Positions 33,402-43,100 of a stretch of 64,000 bases of DNA are shown here, piece after piece (within the stretch, counting starts at the first letter, position 1; every line of letters starts with the position of its first letter). Both the position numbers and the translations under genes were made by a program. The notes beneath the pieces were generated by a model, which made no database searches, was not told where the DNA came from, and saw only the letters and a list, made by a program, of their open reading frames with translations. The stretch lies in NCBI GenBank assembly GCA_020849615.1, contig JADLFW010000005.1:1-64000 (forward strand), read 5' to 3'. This DNA comes from Phycisphaerales bacterium (GTDB lineage: Bacteria > Planctomycetota > Phycisphaerae > Phycisphaerales > UBA1924).

Positions 33402-35012
33402 TCAGCAGCGGTCCAGCTTCTCGTGCAGCAGGAACCAGAAGTCGAGCATGTCGATCCGCCCGTCCCCATCGATGTCCGCCCGGGAATCCCCGGCCTCGTA
33501 CCACTCCAGAAACTGCAGCACATCGTTCCAGTCGGCGACCCCATCGTGATTCAGGTCCGCCGGGCAGTACACCTCGATCGCCGCCGGCTCGCTGGTCACC
33601 GCGCCGCAGCCGTTGCTCACCACGCAGTCGAACACCGCCGCATCCCCGAGCCGCATATGGCCCAGCCGGAGCACATCTTGATCCGCCCCCCACACAAACG
33701 TCGGGCCAATCAGCGGCTCACCGTTCCGACGCCACTGGTACGTCAAATGGCCGGGCCCGCTCGCCGCGACCCGCAACTCGACATCGTCATACCACGCCTC
33801 GACGGTGCGCGAAATCGGTTGCACCGTGATCAACGGCGGGCCCGTGAGCCGATCCAGCCGCGCCAACGCGCCGAAGTCGTCATCCACAATGCCCTGGGCG
33901 TACAGCGACCCATCCATCACAAACAAGCGATCCATCACCGTCCGCACGGGCTGCTGATCCAGTCTCCATGCCGATCCATCCCAGATGCTCATGTTGGTCG
34001 GCGGCTGAGCTCCTCCCGCCGATTGCACCATCGCCGCGAACAACTCGGGCCGGCCCGTCTCGTCATTCTGGGCGACCGCCAGCGACATTCCGCCGGAACT
34101 GATCCCTTCCCCCATCGCTCGCCACACTGTCCCATCCCAATCGGCGATGCATCTCGCCTCGACCGCCCCGGCGCGCCTGAACACCCCGCCCGCGACCAGG
34201 CGCTGCGGCGTCGATGGATCATCATCGTGATCAAATGTCGCCAGCGAGGACACCGCCCCGCCCAGCCCTTCGGCCAGCGGCGACCACACCGCGCCATCCC
34301 ACTGCGCAATGAACCGCGCTGTTGTACCCCCCGCGGCGACGAAATACCCGCCCGCGATAAGCCGGGCCGGCGCGGGCCCGGGCCCATCCGAATCCCACGT
34401 CGCGAGCGCGTTCACGTTGTTGCTCATCCCAGTGCTCAGCACACTCCACACCGCACCGTCCCATTCCGCGATCCGCCGGGCCGCCAGGCCTCCCGCCTCG
34501 GTGAACGCGCCCCCGGCAATCAGCACGGGCCGGGCCGGGCCCGCCCCATCCGTATCGTGCACATGCAGCACGTGAACCCGCCCGTTAATCCCCGCCCCCA
34601 CCGCCTCCCACGCCGCGCCGTTCCACCGCGCGATCCCGCTGATCGCAGCACCGCCGATGGTCGTGAAGTCGCCGCCCGCGTACAGCATGGCCGGGCCCGG
34701 CCCGTCGCCATCGGCGTCGAACACCGCCAGCGCGTTGACATCCCCGTCGAGTTGCTCACCCACGGGTTCCCAGCTCGCACCACCCAGTCGCCACACATTG
34801 GCCCGGTACCCCACACCCGTGGAGTGCTTCTTGACGGAGGCGTACCACGTGCCGGGCCCGAAGCCCTCCGCATCGAACGCCACGATGCCTGTGTACTGCC
34901 CCGGCGAATCGATGGGCAACACCCCCCATTCACGGGGGCACGACTGCCCATCGGCGACCACGGCGGCGAGTGAAAGGACCGAGAAAGCAGCAACGCGGCG
35001 CACCGACATCAT
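33402..35012 (-). CDS. Secreted propeller protein with Ig-like domain and dockerin-like tail
   Basis: 536 residues from the ATG at 35012, with AGGAG 9 bases upstream and a signal peptide following (MMSVRRVAAFSVLSLAAVVA). Residues about 70-390 repeat a kelch-like unit of about 55 residues: LYAGGDFTTIGGAAISGIAR, then WNGAAWEAVGAGINGRVHVL, with DGPGPA or DGAGPA linkers. An Ig-like domain follows (ITVQPISRTVEAWYDDVEL, LTYQWRRNGEPL). The tail has two dockerin-like loops (DLNHDGVADWND, DIDGDGRIDMLD) and ends LDRC. No catalytic motif. First of three minus-strand genes with the same tail type. Confidence 0.82.
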   Translation of the reverse strand: MMSVRRVAAFSVLSLAAVVADGQSCPREWGVLPIDSPGQYTGIVAFDAEGFGPGTWYASVKKHSTGVGYRANVWRLGGASWEPVGEQLDGDVNALAVFDADGDGPGPAMLYAGGDFTTIGGAAISGIARWNGAAWEAVGAGINGRVHVLHVHDTDGAGPARPVLIAGGAFTEAGGLAARRIAEWDGAVWSVLSTGMSNNVNALATWDSDGPGPAPARLIAGGYFVAAGGTTARFIAQWDGAVWSPLAEGLGGAVSSLATFDHDDDPSTPQRLVAGGVFRRAGAVEARCIADWDGTVWRAMGEGISSGGMSLAVAQNDETGRPELFAAMVQSAGGAQPPTNMSIWDGSAWRLDQQPVRTVMDRLFVMDGSLYAQGIVDDDFGALARLDRLTGPPLITVQPISRTVEAWYDDVELRVAASGPGHLTYQWRRNGEPLIGPTFVWGADQDVLRLGHMRLGDAAVFDCVVSNGCGAVTSEPAAIEVYCPADLNHDGVADWNDVLQFLEWYEAGDSRADIDGDGRIDMLDFWFLLHEKLDRC

Positions 35013-35095
35013 CTGGAATGTCTCCTGGGGTCCGAACTGGGTGCATCCCGCAAGAGCCGGGCCGCGCAAAGTCGCGGGCATTGCCCGGGCCCGGT

Positions 35096-35123
35096 TTGAC
35101 CCCCCTCCCGCCGGGCGTACCAT
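35096..35123 (+). promoter_or_regulatory. Promoter candidate for tRNA-Thr and downstream genes
   Basis: TTGACC (35096-35101), a 16-base spacer, TACCAT (35118-35123), about 100 bases before the tRNA-Thr gene. It is the best -35/-10 pair in this stretch. Confidence 0.5.
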
Positions 35124-35226
35124 TCCTGCTCGCCCGGGCCCTCCCGGGCGGCTTGTGTCTGTGCGCCCACCCCGGCGCGCGGGCCCGGCCCTCACGGGCT
35201 TGGTCCACCGCGGCGGTCGGCGGAGC

Positions 35227-35298
35227 GCCGCTGTAGCTCAGTGGTAGAGCGCACCCTTGGTAAGGGTGAGGTCGTGGGTTCAAATCCCACTAGCGGCT
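35227..35298 (+). tRNA. trnT: tRNA-Thr (anticodon GGT)
   Basis: 72 bases. Acceptor arms GCCGCTG and TAGCGGC pair (one G-U), D-arm GCTCAGTGGTAGAGC, anticodon stem CACCC/GGGTG with loop TTGGTAA (anticodon GGT), T-loop GGTTCAAATCC. CCA is not encoded. It sits upstream of tuf, as in many bacteria. Confidence 0.95.
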
Positions 35299-35383
35299 GT
35301 GTCGGAAGTGCCGGGGCGGCCGGGAGCAGACGGGTGTGGGGGAGTGGTGCTCGCGAGCCGCGGGAAGCCCCCGCCGGCGGGCC

Positions 35384-35412
35384 TTGGTGAAGGTGGGCGG
35401 CTAGACTAATCC
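35384..35412 (+). promoter_or_regulatory. Possible second promoter, before tuf
   Basis: TTGGTG (35384-35389), 17-base spacer, TAATCC (35407-35412). It lies in the 315-base leader between tRNA-Thr and tuf, which otherwise holds only G+C-rich sequence with several short inverted repeats and no gene. Confidence 0.35.
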
Positions 35413-35613
35413 CCCTCGCGTCCGGACGGCCGGGCCCGCGCGGGAACTTCAGGCCCGGCCGGGGTGTGTGCCCCACGGGTTGGACGGCCCGACGCGGGAA
35501 GCGGCGGGCCAAAACGTGTCGTACCGATCGCTCGGATGGGCCTGAACGGCCCGGCCCGGGCCTTGGACGGGTGTGTCGGACAGCAACTGACTCTTCGGTG
35601 GAGGTTGACGGCC

Positions 35614-36816
<1,203 letters not shown>

Positions 36817-36858
36817 TCCACCGACCCGGACCGCCGGGCCCGCGATCCGAAACACCCC

Positions 36859-36890
36859 GAGGCCCGGGCCGGAAGACCCGGGCCTCGATT
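36859..36890 (+). terminator. Stem-loop between tuf and rpmG
   Basis: GAGGCCCGGG (36859-36868) pairs perfectly with CCCGGGCCTC (36877-36886) around an eight-base loop, followed by GATT. With no real T run it may attenuate or stabilise rather than end transcription. Confidence 0.5.
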
Positions 36891-36907
36891 GAAAGGCGGA
36901 GTGACCA

Positions 36908-37090
36908 ATGGCCAAGAAGAAGTCAGCGGCCCGCGAGTTCGTGTGGCTCCAGTGCACCGAGACGGGCGACCTGAACTACCGCACCTCGGTGAACACCAAG
37001 GGCGGCCTGCCCGAGAGCCTCAAGGAAGGGATGAAGAAGTTCTCCCCCAGGCTCCGCAAGCACACGGTCCACAAGATCAAGCGCAAGTAA
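36908..37090 (+). CDS. rpmG: 50S ribosomal protein L33 (bL33)
   Basis: 60 residues, GGAG 7 bases upstream. Large-subunit protein near the E site. The body is typical: VWLQCTETGDLNYRTSVNTK and the basic end KHTVHKIKRK. It has a single Cys and so is the zinc-free form. Its place between tuf and the tRNA-Trp/secE pair is the standard arrangement. Confidence 0.93.
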   Translation: MAKKKSAAREFVWLQCTETGDLNYRTSVNTKGGLPESLKEGMKKFSPRLRKHTVHKIKRK

Positions 37091-37163
37091 GCCTTGATCC
37101 TGGTCCTCCCCGTGCCGGGCCCGTCCGCTCCGACTCGACAGCCAGCAGAGGTGGGTGAAGACA

Positions 37164-38048
37164 GTGACCGCAGCTTCCTCCCCGGGCCAGCGCCCGGGGG
37201 ACAACGCGAATGATGCAAAGGATCAGGCCAACGGCCGGACGCCGGTAGCTCAATTGGTAGAGCAGCGGATTCCAAATCCGCAGGTTGCGGGTTCGAGTCC
37301 CTCCCGGCGTGTTCACTCCTCCGACGACCACGGCCACGGCCTGCTCGCCATCTATAAGCCGGGCCAGGGCTACTGGGTCCGCGTGATGACCGCGGTGCTC
37401 GCCGGCGTCATCGTCGCCATGTCCGCGGCCTGGGCCTGGGTCCAGACCGAGGCCCTCGTCGAGCTCCCCACGCCCACCTGGGAATACACCTTCTTCCAGA
37501 GCGACCGCGCCCCCGGCGCCGCCCCGGCCGCCCCCATCACCCCGGGCTCGACCATCATCCTCCTGGCCGAAAAGCCGGGGGTCGATGGCCTCTCCCGCGT
37601 CGGCGAGGCCCAGGTCAACGAGTTCCGGCCCGGCGCTGAAGGCCTCGACATGGTCGTCGCCAAGCCCAAGATGGACGCCGGCGCCGACCCGGGCGAGGTC
37701 TCCCGCATCGAGCTCCGCTCCGGCGATGCCCTGGTCCTGGCGGGCCAGGTCCGCTCCCGCACCGGCGTCCCGATCTTCCAGATGCTCTACCTCCAGGCCG
37801 CCATCGCCGGCCTGATCCTCCTCGTCGGCTGCATCCTGGTCTACGGCTTCGTCGCCACCCGCCCCAAGCCCGTCGAGTTCCTGATCGCCACCGACGGCGA
37901 AATGAAGAAGGTCAACTGGTCCACCCGCAAGACCATCGTCGATTCGACGTGGGTCGTCATCGGGGCCTGCTTCCTCATCTCCAGCCTCCTCTTCCTCTTC
38001 GACCTGTTCTTCTCCAAGTTCTTCAAGTTCATCCACGTGCTCCAGTAG
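37164..38048 (+). CDS. secE: Preprotein translocase subunit SecE (start unresolved; frame open through tRNA-Trp)
   Basis: The C-terminal part is SecE: a conserved EMKKVNWSTRKTIVDSTWVV amphipathic stretch leading into the final membrane helix. Two more helices lie before it (VMTAVLAGVIVAMSAAWAWV and LQAAIAGLILLVGCILVYGF), making three in all. Before the first helix is LAIYKPGQGYWVR, which I take to be part of the planctomycete SecE N-terminus. The start is a puzzle. Between the tRNA end (37311) and that motif no ATG, GTG or TTG exists in frame; the next are GTG 37383 and ATG 37386, after it. Upstream, GTG 37164 has AGAGGTG 10 bases before it, but that frame crosses the whole tRNA-Trp. I list the long form (294 residues); the short one would be 221. 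Confidence 0.75.
   Translation: MTAASSPGQRPGDNANDAKDQANGRTPVAQLVEQRIPNPQVAGSSPSRRVHSSDDHGHGLLAIYKPGQGYWVRVMTAVLAGVIVAMSAAWAWVQTEALVELPTPTWEYTFFQSDRAPGAAPAAPITPGSTIILLAEKPGVDGLSRVGEAQVNEFRPGAEGLDMVVAKPKMDAGADPGEVSRIELRSGDALVLAGQVRSRTGVPIFQMLYLQAAIAGLILLVGCILVYGFVATRPKPVEFLIATDGEMKKVNWSTRKTIVDSTWVVIGACFLISSLLFLFDLFFSKFFKFIHVLQ
37239..37311 (+). tRNA. trnW: tRNA-Trp (anticodon CCA)
   Basis: 73 bases. Acceptor ACGCCGG pairs with CCGGCGT, D-arm GCTCAATTGGTAGAGC, anticodon stem GCGGA/TCCGC with loop TTCCAAA (anticodon CCA), T-loop GGTTCGAGTCC with one mismatch in the T stem. CCA is not encoded. tuf-trnW-secE-nusG is a common bacterial order. The secE frame reads through it without a stop. Confidence 0.95.
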
Positions 38049-38277
38049 TACAATCACCGGGTCCGAACCCGCCGGGAGCGGGACGGGCCGCCCGCGCCAG
38101 TCGGGCCCGCCGGCGAGCGTTCACCGCCAGGCGGAAATCCCAGCGACCGTTTCCAGGCCCGCGCCGGTGCACGCCGACACGGGCCGCCGCCCGCCCCGCC
38201 GCGGCCTTCGCGACGGAGCGGACGCCCAACAGACTCTGTTGGATAGTTCCAGCCCAGTGTTCCACAAGGAGCTCGCC

Positions 38278-38928
38278 ATGAGCGCCAAGACCGGAGGGGA
38301 AGCCAACATGCTCGACGGACGCCCCAACGAACGCGTCGACCTGCTCGCCCAGGATGAGCCCATCCGCCAGGAAGGGATGAACTGGTTCGTCCTCCGCGTC
38401 GCCTCCAACAAGGAGTCCAGCGTCCGCGAGACCCTGCTCCGCAAGGTCCAGATCGAGGGGATGGTCCACCTCGTGGGCCGCATCCTCGTCCCCACCGAGA
38501 AGACCAAGACCATCAAGGCCGGCAAGCAGAAGATCACCGAGACCAAGCTCTACCCGGGCTACGTCTTCGTCGAGATGCGCCTCGAGCCCGACGGCCGCAT
38601 CCCCCAGGATGTCTTCTTCCTCATCAAGGAGACGACGGGCGTCGGCGACTTCGTGGGCACCGCGGGCCGCCCCACGCCCATGAAGGAGCACGAGATCGAG
38701 AAGATGCTCCGCGACTCCCGCAAGCCCGAGGATGAGCCCACCGTCAAGATGGTCTTCGAGAAGGGCGAGCACGTCCTCATCAAGGAAGGCCCCTTCCAGG
38801 GCTACGAGGGCACCGTCGATGAGCTCCTCCCCGACAAGGGCCTCGTCCGCGTCCTGGTCACCATCTTCGGCCGCCAGGCCCCCATCGAGATGGAGGAATG
38901 GCAGATCGGTAAGGCCGAGGGCGTGTGA
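38278..38928 (+). CDS. nusG: Transcription termination/antitermination protein NusG
   Basis: 216 residues from the ATG at 38278 with AAGGAG 7 bases upstream; the longer in-frame start at 38167 is not supported. Binds RNA polymerase and links it to Rho or the ribosome. The NGN domain holds NWFVLRVASNKESSVRETLL and LYPGYVFVEM, followed by VGDFVGTAGRPTPM; the KOW domain is FEKGEHVLIKEGPFQGYEGT. The first 38 residues are a leader not typical of the family. It follows secE after a 229-base gap, longer than usual, and ends at a strong terminator instead of running into rplK. Confidence 0.95.
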   Translation: MSAKTGGEANMLDGRPNERVDLLAQDEPIRQEGMNWFVLRVASNKESSVRETLLRKVQIEGMVHLVGRILVPTEKTKTIKAGKQKITETKLYPGYVFVEMRLEPDGRIPQDVFFLIKETTGVGDFVGTAGRPTPMKEHEIEKMLRDSRKPEDEPTVKMVFEKGEHVLIKEGPFQGYEGTVDELLPDKGLVRVLVTIFGRQAPIEMEEWQIGKAEGV

Positions 38929-39008
38929 CTCTCGCAGAGTCAACCACGCCGGCGATGAGCGTCGCTTCGACGCGAGATCGCCGGGCCAATCCCACCGTTG
39001 ACCACCAG

Positions 39009-39039
39009 CGCCCGCCACAGCCCGGCGGGCGTTTTCTTT
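39009..39039 (+). terminator. Intrinsic terminator after nusG
   Basis: CGCCCGCC (39009-39016) pairs with GGCGGGCG (39024-39031), followed by TTTTCTTT. Confidence 0.85.
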
Positions 39040-39075
39040 CCCGGACGGGCCGGCGCGGGCGCACGCCGCGCCAGA

Positions 39076-39912
39076 TCACGAGCCGGTCTGGTCCCGCACC
39101 ACGATCAACTGCACCTCCGACCACCGGTCCCGCTCGCGCACGAACGGGTCGTTGTACGTCAGCGTCCGCGGCGCCCCCGCCTCGCGCAGCCCCGCTTGCG
39201 GGTGAGCCGCCAGCCATTCTCGCAGCGCATCGATATCGCGATTATTGGATTTCTCGGAGTCATCCCCGCGCCGCCCCAGCGAGAGCACCAGCATCTCGGG
39301 CTGGTCGCGCACGATGACGTTCTTCTCGGCCGGGCCCGGCTCGCCCATGTCGGGTGTGCGGTACAGGAACGACATGGTCCATTCCCGCGTGCGGGGCTTG
39401 GCTTCCCCGCCCTCAACACGGGCTTTGCTCGTGTAATCCATCTCCACCGGCGAGGTCATGGCAATCCCGCGGCTCTCGATGTGCCGGAACAGCGGCCAGA
39501 AGGCCGAGTTCTGCCCGCCCGTCAGCCCCAGGAACCCGTCGGGATTGTCCTTCCGCGTCACCTCGGCCCGTCGCACGCTCGGGTACCACTTCAGGTCGAT
39601 CGCCCCCGGCGGCGTCGGCGCGGGATAGCCCTGCGGCAGCGGAGTATCGATCAGGCACGTGTCGAAACGGAACGCCGTGAACGGCGACCCATCCTCCTTG
39701 CCTTTGCGGGTCTCCTCAATCACCACGGCCGCCATGTCGCCGCCGATCCGCACGACCGGCGTGCCGGGCCCGGCCTGCGCGCCCAGCCCGCCCTCGGCGA
39801 TCGGCACGGGAGCAGCAGGCCGCAGCGCTGTGGGATCGGCCGGGGGATTCATCCGCGCGCAGGCGGCGATCAGCAAAGGAATCAGCATGGCGGCTCCAAC
39901 GGCGGGATTCAC
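39076..39912 (-). CDS. SOUL heme-binding domain lipoprotein
   Basis: 278 residues from the GTG at 39912, chosen because AGGAG lies 9 bases upstream and a lipoprotein signal follows (AAMLIPLLIAAC, Cys18). The domain (about 50-270) has SOUL-family marks: a KWYPSVRRAEVT strand, FWPLFRHIESRGIAMTSPVE, which matches the family's IAMTxPV loop, and the late EWTMSFLYRTPD strand. SOUL proteins bind heme or other tetrapyrroles; whether this one does is untested. Probably held on the inner face of the outer membrane or on the inner membrane. Convergent with nusG and divergent from the AsmA-like gene. Confidence 0.75.
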   Translation of the reverse strand: MNPAVGAAMLIPLLIAACARMNPPADPTALRPAAPVPIAEGGLGAQAGPGTPVVRIGGDMAAVVIEETRKGKEDGSPFTAFRFDTCLIDTPLPQGYPAPTPPGAIDLKWYPSVRRAEVTRKDNPDGFLGLTGGQNSAFWPLFRHIESRGIAMTSPVEMDYTSKARVEGGEAKPRTREWTMSFLYRTPDMGEPGPAEKNVIVRDQPEMLVLSLGRRGDDSEKSNNRDIDALREWLAAHPQAGLREAGAPRTLTYNDPFVRERDRWSEVQLIVVRDQTGS

Positions 39913-40110
39913 GGGGCGGTCTCCTGGGGTCACGGTCCCGAGGGGTTCGGGCCCGGCGAGCCGCCGGATGCGAGATGACAGTTCCCTCACGCCCGGTTCA
40001 GCCCGCGTTCGCCCCGGCTGGGCCGATGCTGGATAGGAACCACATCAGCGCGGGCCGCGACTAACCTTCGCTGACCGCCCGAGCGCGGGCTTCCCACAGG
40101 AGGGACCTTC

Positions 40111-43100
40111 ATGCCTCAACCCACGACTCCCCCCACCGCCCCATCACCTTCCACGCCCCCCCATCGCAAGCGCCGGGCCTGGCTCTGGGCGCTCGGAGCG
40201 ATCGCGATCATTCTGGGGCTCGCCATCCTGCTCCTGCCCACGATCGCCTCCTCGGTTGCGCCGGGCCTCGTCGAATCCAAGGCCAACGCGCGCCTGACCG
40301 GATCGGTGAAGCTCGACCGCGTCTCACTCTCGTGGTTCGGGCCGCAGAAGGTCGGGCCCGTCACCCTCTTCGACGATGCCTCCAAGCCCATCGCCAAGCT
40401 CGATGTGCAGGCCTCGCCCGGGCTGCTGGGCCTGGTCTCGGGCGCGATGTCCGGCTCGCTCGATATCGGCACGATCCGTCTCGCCGGCAACGCCGACATC
40501 ATCCGCCGCAAGGATGGGTCCACCAACCTCCAGGCAGCGCTCACACCGCGCGGCGGCGCCCCGGCCCAGCCTTCAACTTCACCGGCCCCCTCCGGGCCGA
40601 AGCAGGGTGGCTCCCTTCCCAAGGGCCTCAACGCCCGCGCCGTGATCGATAACTTCGATATCACCGTCACCGATGAGACCCAGCCCGCGGGCTCGCCAGC
40701 CCATGATGTCTGGCTCACCGGGCTCAAGGGCGAGGCCGCCATCAGCACGGGCGGGCCCGTCGTCGCCAAGCTCGACGGAGCGGTCGGCGCGGGCAAGGGC
40801 GCCGGCGCCGCCACGGGCTCACTCAAGGTCGATGCCACCATCAACAACCTCAGCGACGCCGCCGGCAACCTCACCCTCGACAAGGCCGGCTTCAACATCA
40901 ACCTCAACGCGACGGGAATCCCGGTAGCCCTCGCCGACGCCCTGGCGGGCCAGGGCGGCAAGCTCATCACGGGCCTGGGCGACACCCTCGAGGCCAAGGT
41001 CATCGCTTCGGGCGACATGAACAACGGCACCGCCGACCTTTCGATCACGACCCCCCGCGCCTCAGCTATCGGCACCCTCGCCATGGCCGACAAGTCGATC
41101 TCCACCTCCAAGCCCCTGGAGATCAAGGCCCAGGGCGCCGCCATCAAGGCCCTGGCTCCCGCGCTCGATCAATCCCTCGCCAAGTCCGGGCTCACGCTCG
41201 CCACCATGCCCGATGTCTCCGCCAGCGTCGAGAACCTCAAGATCAAGCTGCCCCAGGGCGGCAAGCTCGACCTCCGCGGTTCCTCCGCGACCGTCACGCT
41301 CAAGACGACGCAGGCATCCGGCACGCTCAAGCTCCCCGCGCCCGAGGGGCAGCAGGCCGAAACCAAGGCGTTCGCGCTCGCGCCCCTCCAGGCCCGGATC
41401 GAGTCGGCCGATCTCGCAGGCCCGGTGCGCCTCACCGCGGCCACCAGCGCCACGCTGGGCGGCCAGCCCGCGGGCACGCTCTCGGCCGATCTGACCGCCG
41501 CCGGGCTGCTCGACGGCGCCGGCGCCCCCATCGCCGGGCCGCCACGCTCTCTGCAGGGCGGCATCGCCATCCGCGGCATCACCACCGCGATCGCCCAGCC
41601 CTTCGTCGCCGGCATGGGCCTCGATGTCCCCGCCGACCTCGGGCCCACGCTCGACATGACGCTGGATGCTTCCAGCAACCTCGCCGATGCCAAGCCCGGC
41701 GCGCTCCCCGCCACCGACCTCGACCTCGCCTTCGCCAGCAGCAAGCTCAACGCCAAGGGCGGCTTCCGGATCAGCCAGACCGCGCTGCAGTCCCGCGGCG
41801 GCGACTTCACCCTCCGCCTTGAGCCCGCGGGCCAGCTCATCTCCCGCTTCGTCAAGCCCGACACCGGTTTCCGCTTCGACCCCGCCGGCTCCGTGCTATT
41901 CGTGCTCAAGAACCTTGATATCCCCCTCACCGCCGACCGCAAGCCGCAGCTCGACCGGGCCTCGGGCCGCATCGAGCTCTGGACCGGCAACCTGCGCATC
42001 GCTCCAGTCACCCCCGGCACCCCGGCAGTCCCCCCGCTCGACATCCCCGAGCTCAATGTGATGACCTCTCTTGCGGCGGGCAAGCCCCCTCACGTCGAGA
42101 TGGCCGGCAAGCTCCGCCAGGACCAGGCCGACTTCAAGCTCGCCGGGCAGCTCGACCTCCTGGGCGCCTTCGACGCCCTGCAGCCCGGCGCCAAGCCGCT
42201 CCCCCCCAATACGCTCCCCGTCCGCCCGTCGGGCCGGCTCGATGTCGTCAGCGTTCCCACCTCCCTCGTCCGCATGGTGATGGTGCCCAAGCCCGGCGCC
42301 CCGTCCGCCCAACCGGGCCAGCCCGCCGCCAACCCGCTCGATGTCGCGGGCCTCGTCCGCGATGTCGTCGGCCCGACTGTCAATATCCGCCTGCTCACGA
42401 CCGCCGATCCGGCCCGGCCCGATGCGCTCACCGCCGACCTTTCGATCGCCGGCGAGCGCCTCGAGGCCCTGGGCAAGGCGGCGCTCACCTCGACCAAGGC
42501 CGACTTCAGCAGCATCAGCGCCAAGACCACGCTCAGCGCCGCCACGCTCGACACCCTGCTGGCGACCTTCGCGCCGACCATCAAGGACCGCCCGCGCCTC
42601 ACCGGCAACGCCACCGCGCTGCTCGCTGTCGACCCCATCTCGATCCCGCTCAAGCCCGGCTTCCAGCCCGACCTGGCCTCCGCCGGAAAGGCGGGCCTGC
42701 GCCTGACACTCCCCGGGCAGACGCTCCTCGAAGGCCTGCGCATCCCCGGCGCGGAGGGCCAGCCGCCGCGCGACCTGGGCCCGATGGGTGTTGAGGACTT
42801 CCAGATCGGCGCCACCACCACCGTCGCCGCCCTCATGGGCACCACGCCGCAGCGCGCCGAAGCCACCCTCTCCGGCAAGCTGCTCTCGGGCCCGAAGGAC
42901 CGCCTCATGTCCCTCTCGGGCGGCGGCGCCACCGAGCTCACCGGCGGCAAGCCCACCGGGCCGATCACCGCCAACCTGAAGATCGAGCAGGGCCGCACCA
43001 CCGGCATCGACAAGATCCTGGCCCAGCCGGGCCTGCTCTCGGGCGCCCTCGGCGAGAGCCTGGGCGCCGATCTCTCGGTCGTGCTGGGCCCGCCCGCCGC

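Noticed and set aside
35299..35613. Riboswitch or leader peptide before tuf
   Set aside because: Only generic G+C-rich inverted repeats are seen; no known riboswitch core and no short open frame with a ribosome-binding site.
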